Under the pieces are notes generated by a model, which saw only the letters and a list, made by a program, of their open reading frames with translations, was not told the origin of the DNA and did no database searches. This document shows, piece after piece, positions 1 through 11,912 of a DNA stretch of 64,000 bases (position 1 is the first letter of the stretch; each line of letters starts with the position of its first letter). The position numbers and the translations under genes are program-made. Origin of the DNA: Micromussa lordhowensis (taxonomy: Eukaryota; Cnidaria; Anthozoa; Scleractinia; Lobophylliidae); assembly GCA_964020085.1 (NCBI GenBank), contig CAXHUQ010000145.1:1-64000 (forward strand), written 5' to 3'.

Positions 1-44
1 TCTGAAATAAGTGTCTTCGCCGTCAAAATCTGACCAACATTCTC
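1..44 (-). CDS. Copy Z: edge of a WSC-like second-half exon (partial)
   Basis: These 44 bases are identical to the 5' part of the copy A exon at 7152-7195, including the acceptor AG just outside at 45-46. In the minus-strand reading they begin the Gly-Glu-Cys-Trp-Ser segment of the WSC-like domain. The exon continues off the left edge of the window. I found no matching first-half exon upstream between 45 and 7045, so this may be a separate gene copy, a partial duplication or an assembly duplicate of copy A. Confidence 0.5.
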
Positions 45-186
45 CTAACATTTTAAATAAAAGCCACAACACAAGCGTTAGTTGTACTTTCCAGTAACTT
101 CACTAGGATACACAAAATCAATCGAAGTTGAAAAGTTACAGGTGAAATGGGCAAGACGCCCTGGCTGGTAAAATGCCCTTCCACTG
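1..186. repeat. Direct repeat, copy 1 (exon plus intron)
   Basis: Bases 1-186 match 7152-7337 without a mismatch, at an offset of 7,151. The repeat holds 44 bases of exon and 142 of intron. The match ends at 187; the right copy runs shortly afterwards into a foldback element at about 7358. Confidence 0.9.
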
Positions 187-1248
187 AATCCAGATTGCCC
201 AAAAGAGTCTACAACAACAAAAGAAAAGAAAGTCTGCCATTCAGCCAAATAAAGGTATTAAAAACTGATAACACATCACTAGATCGCAAAAAAGTAAATC
301 CGCGACTCAGTTAATTTTCAGTGCGTGCCAAAATTATCATATTGTTCCATGTCTTGTTTTGAACAGATTTTGCTGGTACACAAATTTTAACCACCCTGTT
401 CCCATTTATTGTAAGAACAAACCAACTGAGAGTAGGTTGCAGGTTCCGCCCCTCTTCATGAAAATGTAGTTTCCCTGAATGAAATAAAGTGACGTCAGTT
501 TCCCGAAACATTGACACACACTGAAAACAATAGTATGCTTTAAAACTTTTTCAACATCGTTATCTCCAGTTTCCGTTGTTTATTCCGATAGTGTTTGACC
601 CGAAACCGCCCTTTGTAGTATCCTAAGTTATAAAAGCATCAAACAAAGATGATTGTCGGTGCCAAATTCCAAACAAATTTCCTGTAATCAGTTTTTTTAA
701 AAAAAGGATCAATCATATTCTTTTTGTATGAAAAACACATGTGAAGTATCGATTACATTTGATCAAATATCGTAAAGTAGAAATGGGTTCTTTGGGAAGT
801 GTTGGCCCACAGCTAACGCCTTTCTGGTCTGAACTGCGATCGATGCTTTGGGAGTGTAATCTACAAAAGATTCATTCAGATATTGTACAAGAAAACCACT
901 CCAAAATGCCTGGGTGATGGTAAAAAATGTAAAATGGGTAAGCAAAAATTCACTTCAAATGGTCGGCGAAATTTCGCTCACTTTTGATCTTGTTTAAATT
1001 TTAAAGTATGTTCAATTAAAGCGTATAGAAAGTAAGCTAGAGAAAAGTAGCGAAAGTAAACTAGTTTATTTCATGTGAAACATTCAAGAACGAGTTTTTT
1101 AACCACATTTAGTTGTACTTTCGTATTGAAGTCTTTAACTTTTCGTTTTCGAGTTATTCCGTGCATATGTAGAGGGATGGTGAGAGGATGTGAATTTTAT
1201 GCTCGAGTGGCAAGAACAAAATATTGTTTTTGCCACGAGACATAAAAG

Positions 1249-1569
1249 TCATATCTTTGAGCCAACGCATACTGTTCGTTTATTTATATGAAGACCATCA
1301 AATGTTTTGATAATTTCGTGTAATTCCACTGGTCGAATAGCCTCAGTTTCTCTTTTCTCGTCACAAGTGTCGAGAAATTCCTTGAAAACCTTGAAATCGT
1401 ACAAGGTTTTCCTTTCCGTGCTCTTCACTGCTTCGTCACTTAGTAAAACAAATCTGCGTGCCACCGCCAGAAAACGAGGCAAGAAACCAAGTTTATTCAA
1501 CGCTGGAAATATTACATGCCCGCGTGTGGATATCAATTTTATCTTCAAGTGTTCAACTCGATATCTCAC
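1249..1569 (-). pseudogene. Possible crypton/KIAA1958-type recombinase N-terminal remnant
   Basis: A 106-codon minus-strand frame contains a pattern recalling the N-terminal helical region of crypton-derived (KIAA1958-like) proteins common in cnidarian genomes: a Ser-Thr-x-x-Lys-Thr start, then F-K-x-F-L, an acidic stretch and P-V-E-L-x-E-I-I-K-T-F. No catalytic recombinase residues are present in the frame and nothing around it continues the domain. It is either a short remnant or a chance ORF, so the assignment is weak. Confidence 0.25.
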
Positions 1570-2577
1570 GAGTGAGCGCGCTCCGGCTGTTTATTATATA
1601 AACATACTAATGACGACTTTTTTTAACATTTTCCCGAAGATTTCCGAGCACTTTCCGAAGATTTCTCCAAAAGTTTTCCGAAGGCAAGGTGAACGTTTCC
1701 GAACATTTTCCGAAAATTTACAAAGATTTCCGTAGATTTCCGAAGATAACCGAATATATCAGAGCAAGATCCGTTGATGTTTCGTTCACACGGCAACACA
1801 TTTTTAAGTTATTATTATGCAACTATGGCAATGGTGATCTTTTCAATGACCTCTCGCGTGAAAGATAAAAATAGTATCTTCACTGCGCGCGATGAGATCC
1901 TGGCATTTTACTATAGTGTTTATATAATAAAAGGCGGTACGCCACTCGGACCCCGGATAAAGCAGCGCATGGAATCTACGAGTGGTTTAGTTCCCAGTAA
2001 AACACTCTCCTCCATTAGTTTCGCCGGCTATTTTCGTGTACATTTTCCATCTATTGTTTCGTGCGTTGTTCTGTATAGCTACTTCTGCCGTTGGTTTTCT
2101 AAATTTGCGTTGTTTGTATGTTGGAGTAAAGCTATGTTTAAATTAAATTTCCGTGTCGCAGTACCTAAACTATTACTACTAGCTTAAATTGTACGTTAAT
2201 TCGTTGACAGCATGTGACAGACTTTGCTTTCACGCACAACGCTGGGCTAGATTTTCGCGAGCAACATAAGGCGTTTACCAGGCTCGATTTCCAGCTGTTC
2301 TAGTGAAACTATACCGCTGGTTGCTGCAGCTGTGGGCACATGAATAAACATCCTGAGCAAACTGAAAGAGGCCATGATTTTATCAGATTGCGTAAACTTT
2401 TAAAACACAAGGCAAGAAGCAATTTTGATTATCAACTCTAAAGGAAGGAGACTACAAAGGAACAAGACAACCTGACCACTCATAGGCCATTTCCGTGTTA
2501 CCTTGTATCTCTGTACGTATCAAAACGAGTCTTTCGCCGAGGTTCATTTTCATGCAAATCAAACTCATTTTGGTATG
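1570..2577. other. Intergenic stretch, no gene seen
   Basis: I see no supported coding exon, RNA gene or clear repeat here. Around 1620-1760 there is a purine/pyrimidine-biased stretch with many degenerate copies of a TTTCCGAAGATT-like unit, which looks like a decayed minisatellite. Confidence 0.4.
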
Positions 2578-3019
2578 ATAATTTGGTTTTATCAATTAAC
2601 TAAGTTGATAATGTGAATTACCGTAAAGAGAAACGAAAGCTGACGTTTCGAGCGTTAGCCCTTCGTCCGAGCGAATCGAGGAATTGTGTGGTATATGTAC
2701 AGAAAGATGGAGCTACGCAATTGGTTGTACATGGTAACATGAAAAGAACAGAATATATTAGTTGAATGAAAAGCGTTCGTTGATACCATGAGGGTTTGAA
2801 AAATACATTTTTGCACTAGAGTTTTGCGGCTTTCCGTGCTACCTTGATGTAGGGAAAGGCCGCAGACTGCCATATGTTGCTTAGAATGATTGGCGAGATT
2901 AAAGTATCTCGCGACCGGCTTAAATGCGTTTTTGTCGTCTTTCTCTACGTCACGAAGGTGTTCTCGTGATCGGTCGCCTGCTAGTCGTCTCCCTGTTTCG
3001 CCGATGTATAACGTTTTGC
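2578..3019 (-). mobile_element. Penelope-like element 3' fragment (GIY-YIG part)
   Basis: This stretch is clearly similar to 28850-29290, which carries a readable GIY-YIG endonuclease frame. It keeps the tell-tale segments for the leucine/histidine-rich tail and the Cys-Gly-Leu-Ser-Leu-His region, but the frame is interrupted. It ends abruptly at 3020 in an (AAT)n microsatellite. A hammerhead-like core near 2643-2670 has the conserved U4 position changed. Confidence 0.7.

Positions 3020-3062
<43 letters not shown>
3020..3062. repeat. (AAT)n microsatellite
   Basis: An uninterrupted trinucleotide run abuts the broken end of the Penelope fragment. Such runs often mark retrotransposon 3' ends. 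Confidence 0.95.
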
Positions 3063-3064
<2 letters not shown>

Positions 3065-4185
3065 TTTATTAACGTGTCAATCGTTCTAGTTTTTACAAGT
3101 AAAAACTAATTGAAGACACCTACTTAAGAGTCCCTGTCCATAAATATCGAAAATAACTCGGCAAGGGTCGAAAATTCGATTTCGCTCATATTCTTATGGT
3201 AGATATGCTAGGGCATGACAAAAACTACTGGATAGTTTTTTTGGCAAATTATCAAATCCCGTTAAAATCGTCATTTGACGGGCCATTTTATTAAACAACT
3301 TTGAGAGCCTCGCATGCAAAACCACATCATTCTTCCGTCTTTAAAACACTCAAATATTTTTGTGCAATGTTTAAATATGTATTGGGTTGATTTGGGGAAA
3401 TGCTGCGTTATTTTTTGGTTGCAAAATAATTAAATTTCGCAGACATGTATTTCATTCACTTAAAAGTACTTCGTAAAAATAATTGATTTTCACCATGTGC
3501 GAAACCTTCAAATGGATTAAGCTTCTGGTGGTTGAATCGCAGAAGGATGGTCTACAGATTCCTGTAAAAATTTCTTTGGGAAAATGATTGTGAGCGACGC
3601 GAGAGCTTTTCAAAGTGCGTTAAAAATGCAAATATCTGCCATGCGTCATCGAATTTCAATTTACGGGTTTAGCATGCGCCACATGTCTTGACCTATAAAT
3701 AGACATGGAGCTGAAAATTTCGACATGTTCTTACCTCATTTGCTGTAAAAGGCAGTTTCAAAAGCGGATTTGACGTGTTTCTCTCACCATTCGTCGCATT
3801 TCAAGCGGTTAAGTTTGCTTCTGTTTACACAACGTCCGATGTACATTGCCAACTGTCAACGTATTCAACGGTCGAATACCAGGAATCTGTGATCATCTTT
3901 CGGCGCATATGATCACCACTGCATCTACCTAAGTCAACAACGGCTAAGTCATTCGTGGATAGTTGCTTGCTTTGTACGTACTACACCAAAATATTAGATT
4001 TGATTGCTGGCCATTGCTCCCAAGCGTGTCGGCGCTCACAGTACAATCTTACCGCGTTCGTCATTTGCTCGTCACGCAATGCTGTCACCGCATCTCCTTT
4101 TAGCGGTTAGAGGTATATAATAAAAAAATAAATAATAATGATAATAATATTAATAATAGTGCTACTACTAAAAATAATTATAATA

Positions 4186-4244
<59 letters not shown>

Positions 4245-5195
4245 AGTGAAGAAAACAAATATAAATATTATATAACTGAAAATTCGTATTCATATTTTGT
4301 ATAGAGCACTCTTAGGATAAGTGAAACAATTTATTCAGTGTTTATCCGTTTATATATCTGACCATATTTGCAAAAACTATGCCCGCAGACAGCTTAAAAG
4401 ACAGACCCAGCTCTGACCACCCCGACCCACCCTTCCCCCCAAACCTGGCCAGCAGATTGGCCCGTCACCCATGTACCTGGGTGCCAAATCAACGTAGAAC
4501 CAACAGCAATACAGTCAATATCAAGATTATTTGGCACTGGAAACTCGACGTCTAGCTAAGCGAAGGTGTCAGTAAAAGACACCCTCCCTCCCCCGCTCCC
4601 ATCCCTCCAGCAAACCACCAGCAGATGATAAAGTGCCTGTACTCACCACAATTTTAAACAATTGCAGGCGCGGATCCAGGATTTTTAAATGGGGGGTGAA
4701 TTTTTGTAATAATGTAACAGAACCAAAGCCTGGTTGAGGTGTTTGAGGTCTGTGCATCAGCATGATTGATTTCCGATGAATAATTAGAAGGGGGCTCAGA
4801 AAAAGGGGGGTAAAAATTCACCCATTTCACCTCCCCTGAATCCGCGCCTGAATTGCTATCAACAAATTGCAGATCAAAGAACCAAGAACAAGCCGAAATG
4901 AAAAATACGAAATCACAACGTGACTAATTAGTGAGAAAAAGACTAAATTTAATTAGTAGTTACCCGGAGTAGACAAACCCTGGCCATGCCACAATATTTG
5001 GCGCCTTTTGTTTGCTTAGTTGCGGGGTATTGGTATGTTTATTAGTTCTGTTTTGTGACAGAAAATGGAGGGCTGTTGTTCTTTTGAAGTTATTGTTGGT
5101 AGAGTTTGTGTTTGTAACCCTAAAGATCGGAAGCGGAATTCTGAAATTGTTCCGTTACTTTCGTGCAATTGGGCATTAGTAGTCCCACCACGCGT
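3063..5195. other. Intergenic stretch with a microsatellite and repeat debris
   Basis: I see no supported gene. A (GAT)n run lies at 4187-4244. A stretch near 4670-4850 contains inverted, near-complementary pieces around a gggggt/acccccc core that look like a decayed foldback repeat. Confidence 0.4.
4187..4244. repeat. (GAT)n microsatellite
   Basis: A continuous run of about nineteen GAT units follows an AAT-rich stretch. Confidence 0.95.
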
Positions 5196-5285
5196 TATAA
5201 GTTATGCAGTAGATGACATTGGCTGAAGTACAGGTGAAATGGTTAGTGCTCTTAACGGATCGCTTGGGGCCCGATATTTTCTCAA
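5196..5285 (-). repeat. 90-bp direct repeat copy 1 (Penelope piece)
   Basis: This 90-base block recurs at 6019-6108 with a single mismatch (GGCTGAAG versus GACTGAAG). It is similar to 29320-29400 in the better preserved Penelope copy and corresponds to the zinc-knuckle region before the GIY-YIG motif. The two copies flank a different 733-bp sequence. Confidence 0.85.
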
Positions 5286-5438
5286 ATTTTTAAATTTTTA
5301 CGTTACTTTTTTCATCGTTATTCATTACTTAGCCCTGTCTATCAAACTTTTGTTACATTTATCTTTTCACTAGTTATATCTTATTTCCCATATTTTAAAT
5401 TTGTAACGTTTAAAACTAGAGTCATTCTCTGTTACACC

Positions 5439-5467
5439 CTGAGGAAGGAAGGCCGTGCCTTCCGAAA
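5439..5467 (+). ncRNA. Hammerhead-ribozyme-like core
   Basis: CTGAGGA is followed by a seven-pair hairpin (GGAAGGC with GCCTTCC, loop CGT) and then GAAA. This is the CUGANGA / stem II / GAAA arrangement of a hammerhead, with one extra A before stem II. I could not convincingly place stems I and III or the cleavage triplet. Penelope-like elements are known to carry hammerheads, which makes the location plausible. Confidence 0.35.
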
Positions 5468-6018
5468 TATTGGAAAATATATCCCTATACTGTGTAATCA
5501 GCCTTGCTTATTCTCGTGTATTATTCAACTTATATAGCTGATTAGATTCTCTACAGCGAGAGGATCCGGTACTTCTGTTTTGTCACGGTGGTCCTTACAA
5601 AAATTAACGTTTGAGTTTTTGTCATACCCTAGCCTATCTACCATAAGAATATGAGCGAAATCGAATTTTTGACCCTTGCCGCGAAATTAAGAATTTGTCT
5701 GATTTTTACCGGCAGGCACTCTTAAAGGGACACAGTCAGCTTTGTGGCTGCGTTGACCTGGACGCTAGCTTTCTCACTTTGAAAAAAAGTTTACCTCAAC
5801 CTGAAATCAAAGTTCATGCATTTTCCGCAGTATTTGCTTGATTTTCAACCATTTACTGAAAAATCTGTTTTTGAGTGTCCTTTTGCTTATCCTATGATAT
5901 TATTTTTATCATATCTGGTTAAAAACAGCATTTATCGCGTCTCTGTTACATGCAAATTAGCAATTGAATGGTATGTAATGCGCATGTGTACCAGCTGACT
6001 GTGTCCCTTTAAAAACTA

Positions 6019-6705
6019 TATAAGTTATGCAGTAGATGACATTGACTGAAGTACAGGTGAAATGGTTAGTGCTCTTAACGGATCGCTTGGGGCCCGATAT
6101 TTTCTCAACGTCACGAATGAAAGGAAGTGTTTTGCATCGTGCGCGTGCGCATTTAAAAGTTCCGGGTTGATCACTTGTTTGAAATACACTTCTGCTGATG
6201 TTTTTGTCGCGTTTGAATGATATTAATCGAGGTTGCGAAAAGATTCTACCTCGGGATCATTTTGAAGTAATTGAAAGCGGTGTTTTAGAATGATGGATTT
6301 TACTGCGTGGTTGAGAGGGTGAATGGAATTCTATCATTATTCTCCTGTGACGTTTGTAGTGCTGACTGGCGTTTAACACATTGAGCAACAGAAGCATGAT
6401 AGCCACGTTTGTTGAAAAAATCCCACATTTCCACTGATTTTAAGGAAAAATCAAAGTCATCACAACAAAGACGACGAAGTCTAAGAAACTGAGAATAAGG
6501 AATGGAATTCTTGGCATGTCGTGGGTGTGAGGATGAATACAACAAATAACTACGAGAATCTGTGGGTTTGTAGTGCACACTGGTGCATAAAAGGGCGCTC
6601 GCTCGAGACGACGACGATCGAGACGTCAGCTTTCGAATCTCTTTACGGTGGCCAATTCACATTATCAACTCAGTTGATAAAACCAAATTATCTTGTAATA
6701 CTCCC
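6019..6705 (-). mobile_element. Penelope-like element fragment with RT C-terminal part
   Basis: The fragment begins with the second copy of the 90-bp repeat. The minus-strand frame at 6300-6578 reads like the C-terminal end of a Penelope reverse transcriptase: a Ser-His-Pro...Ile-Pro-Tyr-Ser-Gln-Phe-Leu-Arg-Leu-Arg-Arg segment, a Phe-Phe-x-x-Arg-Gly-Tyr motif and a Pro-Phe-x-Leu stretch. The fragment ends at about 6626-6705 with an inverted copy of the sequence found at 28850-28920. The frame is incomplete, so it is a dead copy. Confidence 0.75.
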
Positions 6706-7045
6706 CACCGACGCAGCACCAAAGTTTCTTTACAAACTTACCTCCTTTATTCAGTTTGATACGAAATGTTTTGCACAAAGACTCGTTTTGAAACAGAGGC
6801 ACGAAATAACTTGGAAATGGCCTGTTATACTTCACAGAGGAAAGACAATATAGTTATTGGTATAACCTTTTAAACATCTCTTCCGTGTTGGTTTTTTACT
6901 TGGTTTCGTGGTTATTGGAGATTACACCTAAAAATATATAGAAAATAGTGATAATTTGTGACATATGAATATATACGGGCTCGTCATATGTTGCCATTAT
7001 CTGTACTAATTTAGCGTTTTGCGCGTATTTTTATAATTTAATCAC

Positions 7046-8002
7046 CATTTAAAACATACACAAAACTTGCTGCGTCCTTTCCAACACAATAGTTCTCTTG
7101 TGGGCCACATGAGTTCAAATCACGAGTAACATATCCTTTCGAGGGGCCGTCTCTGAAATAAGTGTCTTCGCCGTCAAAATCTGACCAACATTCTCCTAAC
7201 ATTTTAAATAAAAGCCACAACACAAGCGTTAGTTGTACTTTCCAGTAACTTCACTAGGATACACAAAATCAATCGAAGTTGAAAAGTTACAGGTGAAATG
7301 GGCAAGACGCCCTGGCTGGTAAAATGCCCTTCCACTGGATCAATGTATTTAGTTCAGGGGCCCGTTTCTCGAAAGCCCCCGAAACCTTTCGGGCCCGTAA
7401 AGCCATTTTTAGTTAATCTGTATCTAAAAACGGAGAAGTGTATACGCCTGAAATTTCTTTTGTGAAGAGAACCTCTGTTTATATTAATAATACGTGAATA
7501 AAACAGCTCTGTAATCATAAGCTTCGAGATTTTGCTATGGCTTTCCGGGTGCGAAAACTTTCGGGACCTTCGAGAAACGGGCTCCAAGCCTGAACAATCT
7601 AAGAAACTAATATGTATTATTGGAGTACCTGTTCTAAAGGAGTAATTTAAGCGTTACATGTTCGCCCAGTGTCAGGGTCAGGATCATAGCCAAACTATCA
7701 TTTGATTGTCATGGCCAGTAAACGGGTGGAATCTGTGAAGAGCACAAGAACAGAAAAGATAGCAACAGCGTTTTTACCATAAAACTGTAATCCAAAGACG
7801 TTGTAACCTTTATCCCTTGTTTTTTTAGCACACCTACAAACCAAGTCGGGAAGATATCTGTTCCAGTTTTTCCAGTCGATAAGTTTACCGCTGTATACCT
7901 GGCTAGTTGGATCTCGGTCGGTCATTATAAGTTCGGGTATGGCACGTGGATTTATCAGCGAGTCTCTGTAACAACCAATTCGTGTAAAGTTCACTAGGCA
8001 GT
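7046..8002 (-). CDS. Copy A: WSC-like domain protein, two exons seen (partial)
   Basis: Exon 1 is 7778-8002 and exon 2 is 7046-7195 (150 nt). Both have AG/GT borders and join in phase 1, rebuilding a Phe-Tyr-Gly-Glu-Cys-Trp-Ser junction. The first exon carries Gly-Cys-Tyr-Arg-Asp, Ile-Asp-Trp and a Cys-x-Cys-Ala region ending Phe-Gly-Leu-Gln-Phe-Tyr. The second carries an Arg-Asp-Gly-Pro motif and Cys-Val-Gly...Phe-Val-Tyr. These are the two halves of a WSC-like cysteine domain used in secreted cnidarian proteins; a carbohydrate-binding role is inferred. I could not find its signal-peptide exon upstream or its stalk and cysteine-rich exons downstream, so the copy may be truncated. Confidence 0.7.
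7152..7337. repeat. Direct repeat, copy 2
   Basis: This block is identical to 1-186. It covers the 5' part of the copy A exon and 142 bases of the preceding intron. Confidence 0.9.
7358..7587. mobile_element. Foldback MITE in copy A intron
   Basis: The ends are inverted repeats: GGGCCCGTTTCTCGAAAG near the left and CTTTCGGGACCTTCGAGAAACGGGC near the right, with a diverged centre. The element lies inside the intron between the two copy A exons and is absent from the left copy of the direct repeat. Confidence 0.7.
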
Positions 8003-11000
8003 CTGAAAAGCATCAAGAAAGAACTCAAGCAGCACGCAAATATAAAAAATATATCAAATTTACTTCGCCGTATATTACAATAAACTTGGTTCATGAAAAT
8101 CCTATAATTTCTAGAGTCACAGTTGATTAGGGAATATAATGTCACGAAAGTCACATGCGGAGAGTAGGGAATGATTGTCATATCATGCAATTCTTCTGAG
8201 CAGCTTCTTCAGTTTGTACATTTAGAGCGGTTTATAATTGAGTGTCGTAAAGCTGAAACCAAAGTATAATCACTCTAACCAATGGCAAAGGACATACAAT
8301 CCATGTAGTGATCAAACCCGAAGTGAATCCATGTAGCTGAAGAGGAATACGGGAAAACGTGCACAAGTGAAACGCGATTGGTTCTGATTGGATGAAAAAG
8401 CGGGGCGAGTCTTCAATCGTGTAGCGTAGTAATGGAAATTAAACCCATTACTTTTCGATCTTCAAGGGATAACAGCTCTAAACATACAGTTAAAAACAAA
8501 TTATTGTGCATGAAAAAGGCTATTTGAAATCGCACATAATATAGTTTATGGACTTTTTAAGATATCTTCCCACCTTGACTCTGTTCTGTTGAGATTCGTT
8601 TGAGTTTTTTTCGACGGCCTAACTCTCAACAACCGTTAACAAAACATTTTGAAACGAAATGACGGAATTCTTACTATACACATTTATCGAGGACCATTTA
8701 GCGATACACGCGCTACAGATGTGTGATAAGCGGCATTAAATACTTTAACTTCAGTGACCACTTATGCACTTACGTTCAAACCAAACACTCCTCTGTGCAA
8801 GAATATAACCATCCATGTGAAATGAAGATGTACAGTCGAACCAGCCTGGTAGAGAAAATTAAGTACGCTGCTGTTTAGGGTCTGCTGCGCGTATTCAGAA
8901 TCCGACTAAGCTCCAGTTTCTTTACAAAGGTTATCTTGATTGATTTGCCTATCGACTGTTGCAAATTCGGGTTGACAATGGGACTGGGAACTAGTTTTGC
9001 GTTATTCGTGTGCCGTTTGAGCGCATTTCTCTCCATCCCCTCTTTCTAGTGATTGCTTTGACTGTCTTCAGGATTTTTGACTCTTCTTGAATTTTTGTAC
9101 GTTTTTCCAGGTTTGCGCAAATACAGTATGTAAAGCGTGGCAAACATGACACATTATGAAATACCATTAAATATCACATAGGAACTGCATATCAAAATCA
9201 AGTCTGTAATAAAATGACGCTAGCACTAAATAGTAGCTACATGTAGATTAATTCCTTTTTTTTTCTCCTGCGAGTACTCAGGAAGTAATCACGTTTTATT
9301 TGCAAACTTTCAAAGCCTAAGAAGCTTGAATTCGTTTTCATAAACACGTACTGGTATTTGCACGCACGGTAATTTAAACAAGTCAGAATAATAAAGTTCT
9401 TACCATGTGATATCCACCCTTTCAGTTATCTTTACCCAGATTAAACTGATTTGTTATCGATACAATTCCCAGAGATTCTTGAATCTTGTAGTTTTCTTCA
9501 ATATTCGCCGGTATTCAATCGTCAAGTCTGACCGTCAGTTCGGTCTGACAAGTGTGACATGTAATCACCCTTACACAATTTGATCCCGGTTGATCTCTTA
9601 CGCCCGAGGTGTGAAATACAAAAAACACGTTAGAACTTTATTTGACGATCGACTCGTAGAGCAATCTGTCAATTCCACCTTTTTAGAATTAACACCTTAC
9701 AGACCAAGAAATGGTCATGGTAGTTGTTCTTACAATTTAGCAATTGCGAAAAAGGTTTCTGCTCAGCCAACTGGGTTTTTATCTAAAACCTCCGTACCTC
9801 AGTTGTGGTGTTCAGTCTGCAATACCAGTTATGATATCGCACATTTGGATAAGCCGAGAAATTTTGCAAATTCTTATAATTCCGTGAAGGAATAGAATTG
9901 AGCCTAGAAAAATACAGCATGCAGAAATAAAATAATCTAAACTGCCGACATACCGACGTAAAGGTAAACTTGTCGTGATCTCAACACAGTATCGACACAC
10001 CTGTGCTGTTCTGGCGGAGCTCTGGCGGCTCGAAGGACTGCCAAGCGGAGGACCATTCCCATAAAGGAAAGAAAAGGAAACCCATGAATTAATTTGCGGT
10101 ATTGCTCGTGGGCGAGCACGCGCAAGATGGCGGCCATACTCCAGCAGATAGGTGGACATGCAGCCTTGATTTATATCGTACTTCTTTGATATTGGACATC
10201 TATGTTATCGTCAATTGACACCTATGAAAACAAGGTAGCCGCTCACCAGTATCACGTGACCATATCGCGGGCTCAAATTTAGAGGTCTTGAGATCACGGG
10301 ATTTTAAGTTGAAAAAACTCAAATCAAGATTGTCGCTTACCCTAGGTTAGCTCAATCGGGCTTCAAACAACCCTGTCCAGGAGCTCCGCGTTTTGTCTTG
10401 GCTACTTTGCCATTAACTGACCATACATATTCCCGTTTTTGTTTTGCTCGAGGAGAGAAGCTTCGAGGCAAACATTCTAGTTTTAAGAACATCAAATTTC
10501 CAAGGGGTAATTATCAGGCCGATAGTTCTGAGACATAAACACTCTATTGTCTTTATTGTTCACCACTTAATTTTCTTGCGCGAGCCAGTTCATAAATCAT
10601 ATTGGATTGCTTTCAACCCGTAAAAGCCAAATGTAAAATTTGAAAAAAGAAAACAGACAAAATCCGCTCAATACAATTTCAATTGTTTATTTTGTATAAG
10701 CCCGCTTGTTTATACAGGAAAATGTTCACGGACGTATTATCCATCCGGGTATTTTCCTCGGACGAGTACTATGGGGTGATGGCTGAACACTATCGAAAAG
10801 CGTGATCAATTTAAACCAATAAGAAACGGAGAGAATTTAGTGGTGAACTATAACTACACATAGTGGCGATAGCATCAAATCATTGAAATGTTCGTAATTG
10901 ACAATGTCGACATGTTCTAGTTGACAATCAAACGGGTGAATTGCTGAAATATCGGATGATCGGGACGAACAGAAGCAAGGTCAAAATGTATAAAAAGAAT

Positions 11001-11328
11001 TAAGAGTTTTGACGACTGAGGTGATTATGAATTAGACTGAAACAACGAAGTGTGAGAAAATACAGAGGTATTTCTTTCCGTATTAAAACAGTATGTAAAT
11101 ACGGCGGCAAAATTTCCTCCAAAATTCTCAGCTCCGACTATTGCATTTCTAGCTTTTTGATTGGCTAAAAAACTCCGCGGACTATGAGCCAATAGTCGGA
11201 GTTTTACGGTATATGGAAAAAAGTGCGCCAAGTTTAAAAATTTTCCGCACGAAGTTTTCATCTTCAGCCCTCTATAATGGCCGAAATAAAAATCGGCGGC
11301 AAAACCCGGTTTGAGAATTTACTAAAAC
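8003..11328. other. Long stretch without a supportable gene
   Basis: This lies upstream of copy A and should hold its promoter and signal-peptide exon, but I could not identify either with confidence. Several ORFs of 60-115 codons exist on both strands (for example near 9590-9895 and 9812-10159), none with recognisable motifs or consistent splice borders. Confidence 0.35.
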
Positions 11329-11437
11329 AATTATTCCATTCGCCCTTGTTGGATATGAAGTGATTATAACAAACTCGCGCTGCGCGCTTGTTGGTTATTT
11401 TATCACTTCATATCCAACAAGGGCGAATGGAATAATT
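11329..11437. mobile_element. Palindromic MITE
   Basis: The arms AATTATTCCATTCGCCCTTG and its complement are nearly perfect inverted repeats around a short centre rich in GCGC. Related elements occur at 11621, 31757 and 36717. Confidence 0.85.
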
Positions 11438-11620
11438 TTTATATATTGCAAAAAATAACTGGAAGTGGGGTTGTATGAATTACTGCCTATGCCAGGTCGC
11501 CCATGATAAACAGAAATGGGGGAAGTCGACAAATGAACTATGTACAATTTAAATCACAAGGAACATAAACTACTTATTTTGATGAAATACATGTATGTTT
11601 TCATGCATACATATATTTAA

Positions 11621-11694
<74 letters not shown>

Positions 11695-11695
11695 A

Positions 11696-11731
<36 letters not shown>
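11621..11731. mobile_element. Palindromic MITE, same family
   Basis: The element starts CAATTATTCCATGAGCGCGC and ends with the near-complement. The centre is an inverted repeat with TAGCCAACGAGGC. It has no coding capacity. Confidence 0.85.
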
Positions 11732-11753
<22 letters not shown>

Positions 11754-11877
11754 AATATAGAAAACTAGACTACAATAAAAACAAAAAGGCCCAAAAAATC
11801 ACGCATACGCTCCCCATTTTTGTAGATCATGGTATAATGGCTCATACACCATGATGGCTAAGCCAATGAAAACTCTC

Positions 11878-11912
<35 letters not shown>

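Noticed and set aside
763..945. Possible exon after ATCACCCAG
   Set aside because: The acceptor is acceptable but the coded segment matches no part of the WSC/stalk/Cys-rich family and no partner exon was found.
9590..10159. Overlapping ORFs of about 100 codons on both strands
   Set aside because: No domain pattern or consistent exon borders; they overlap each other on opposite strands.
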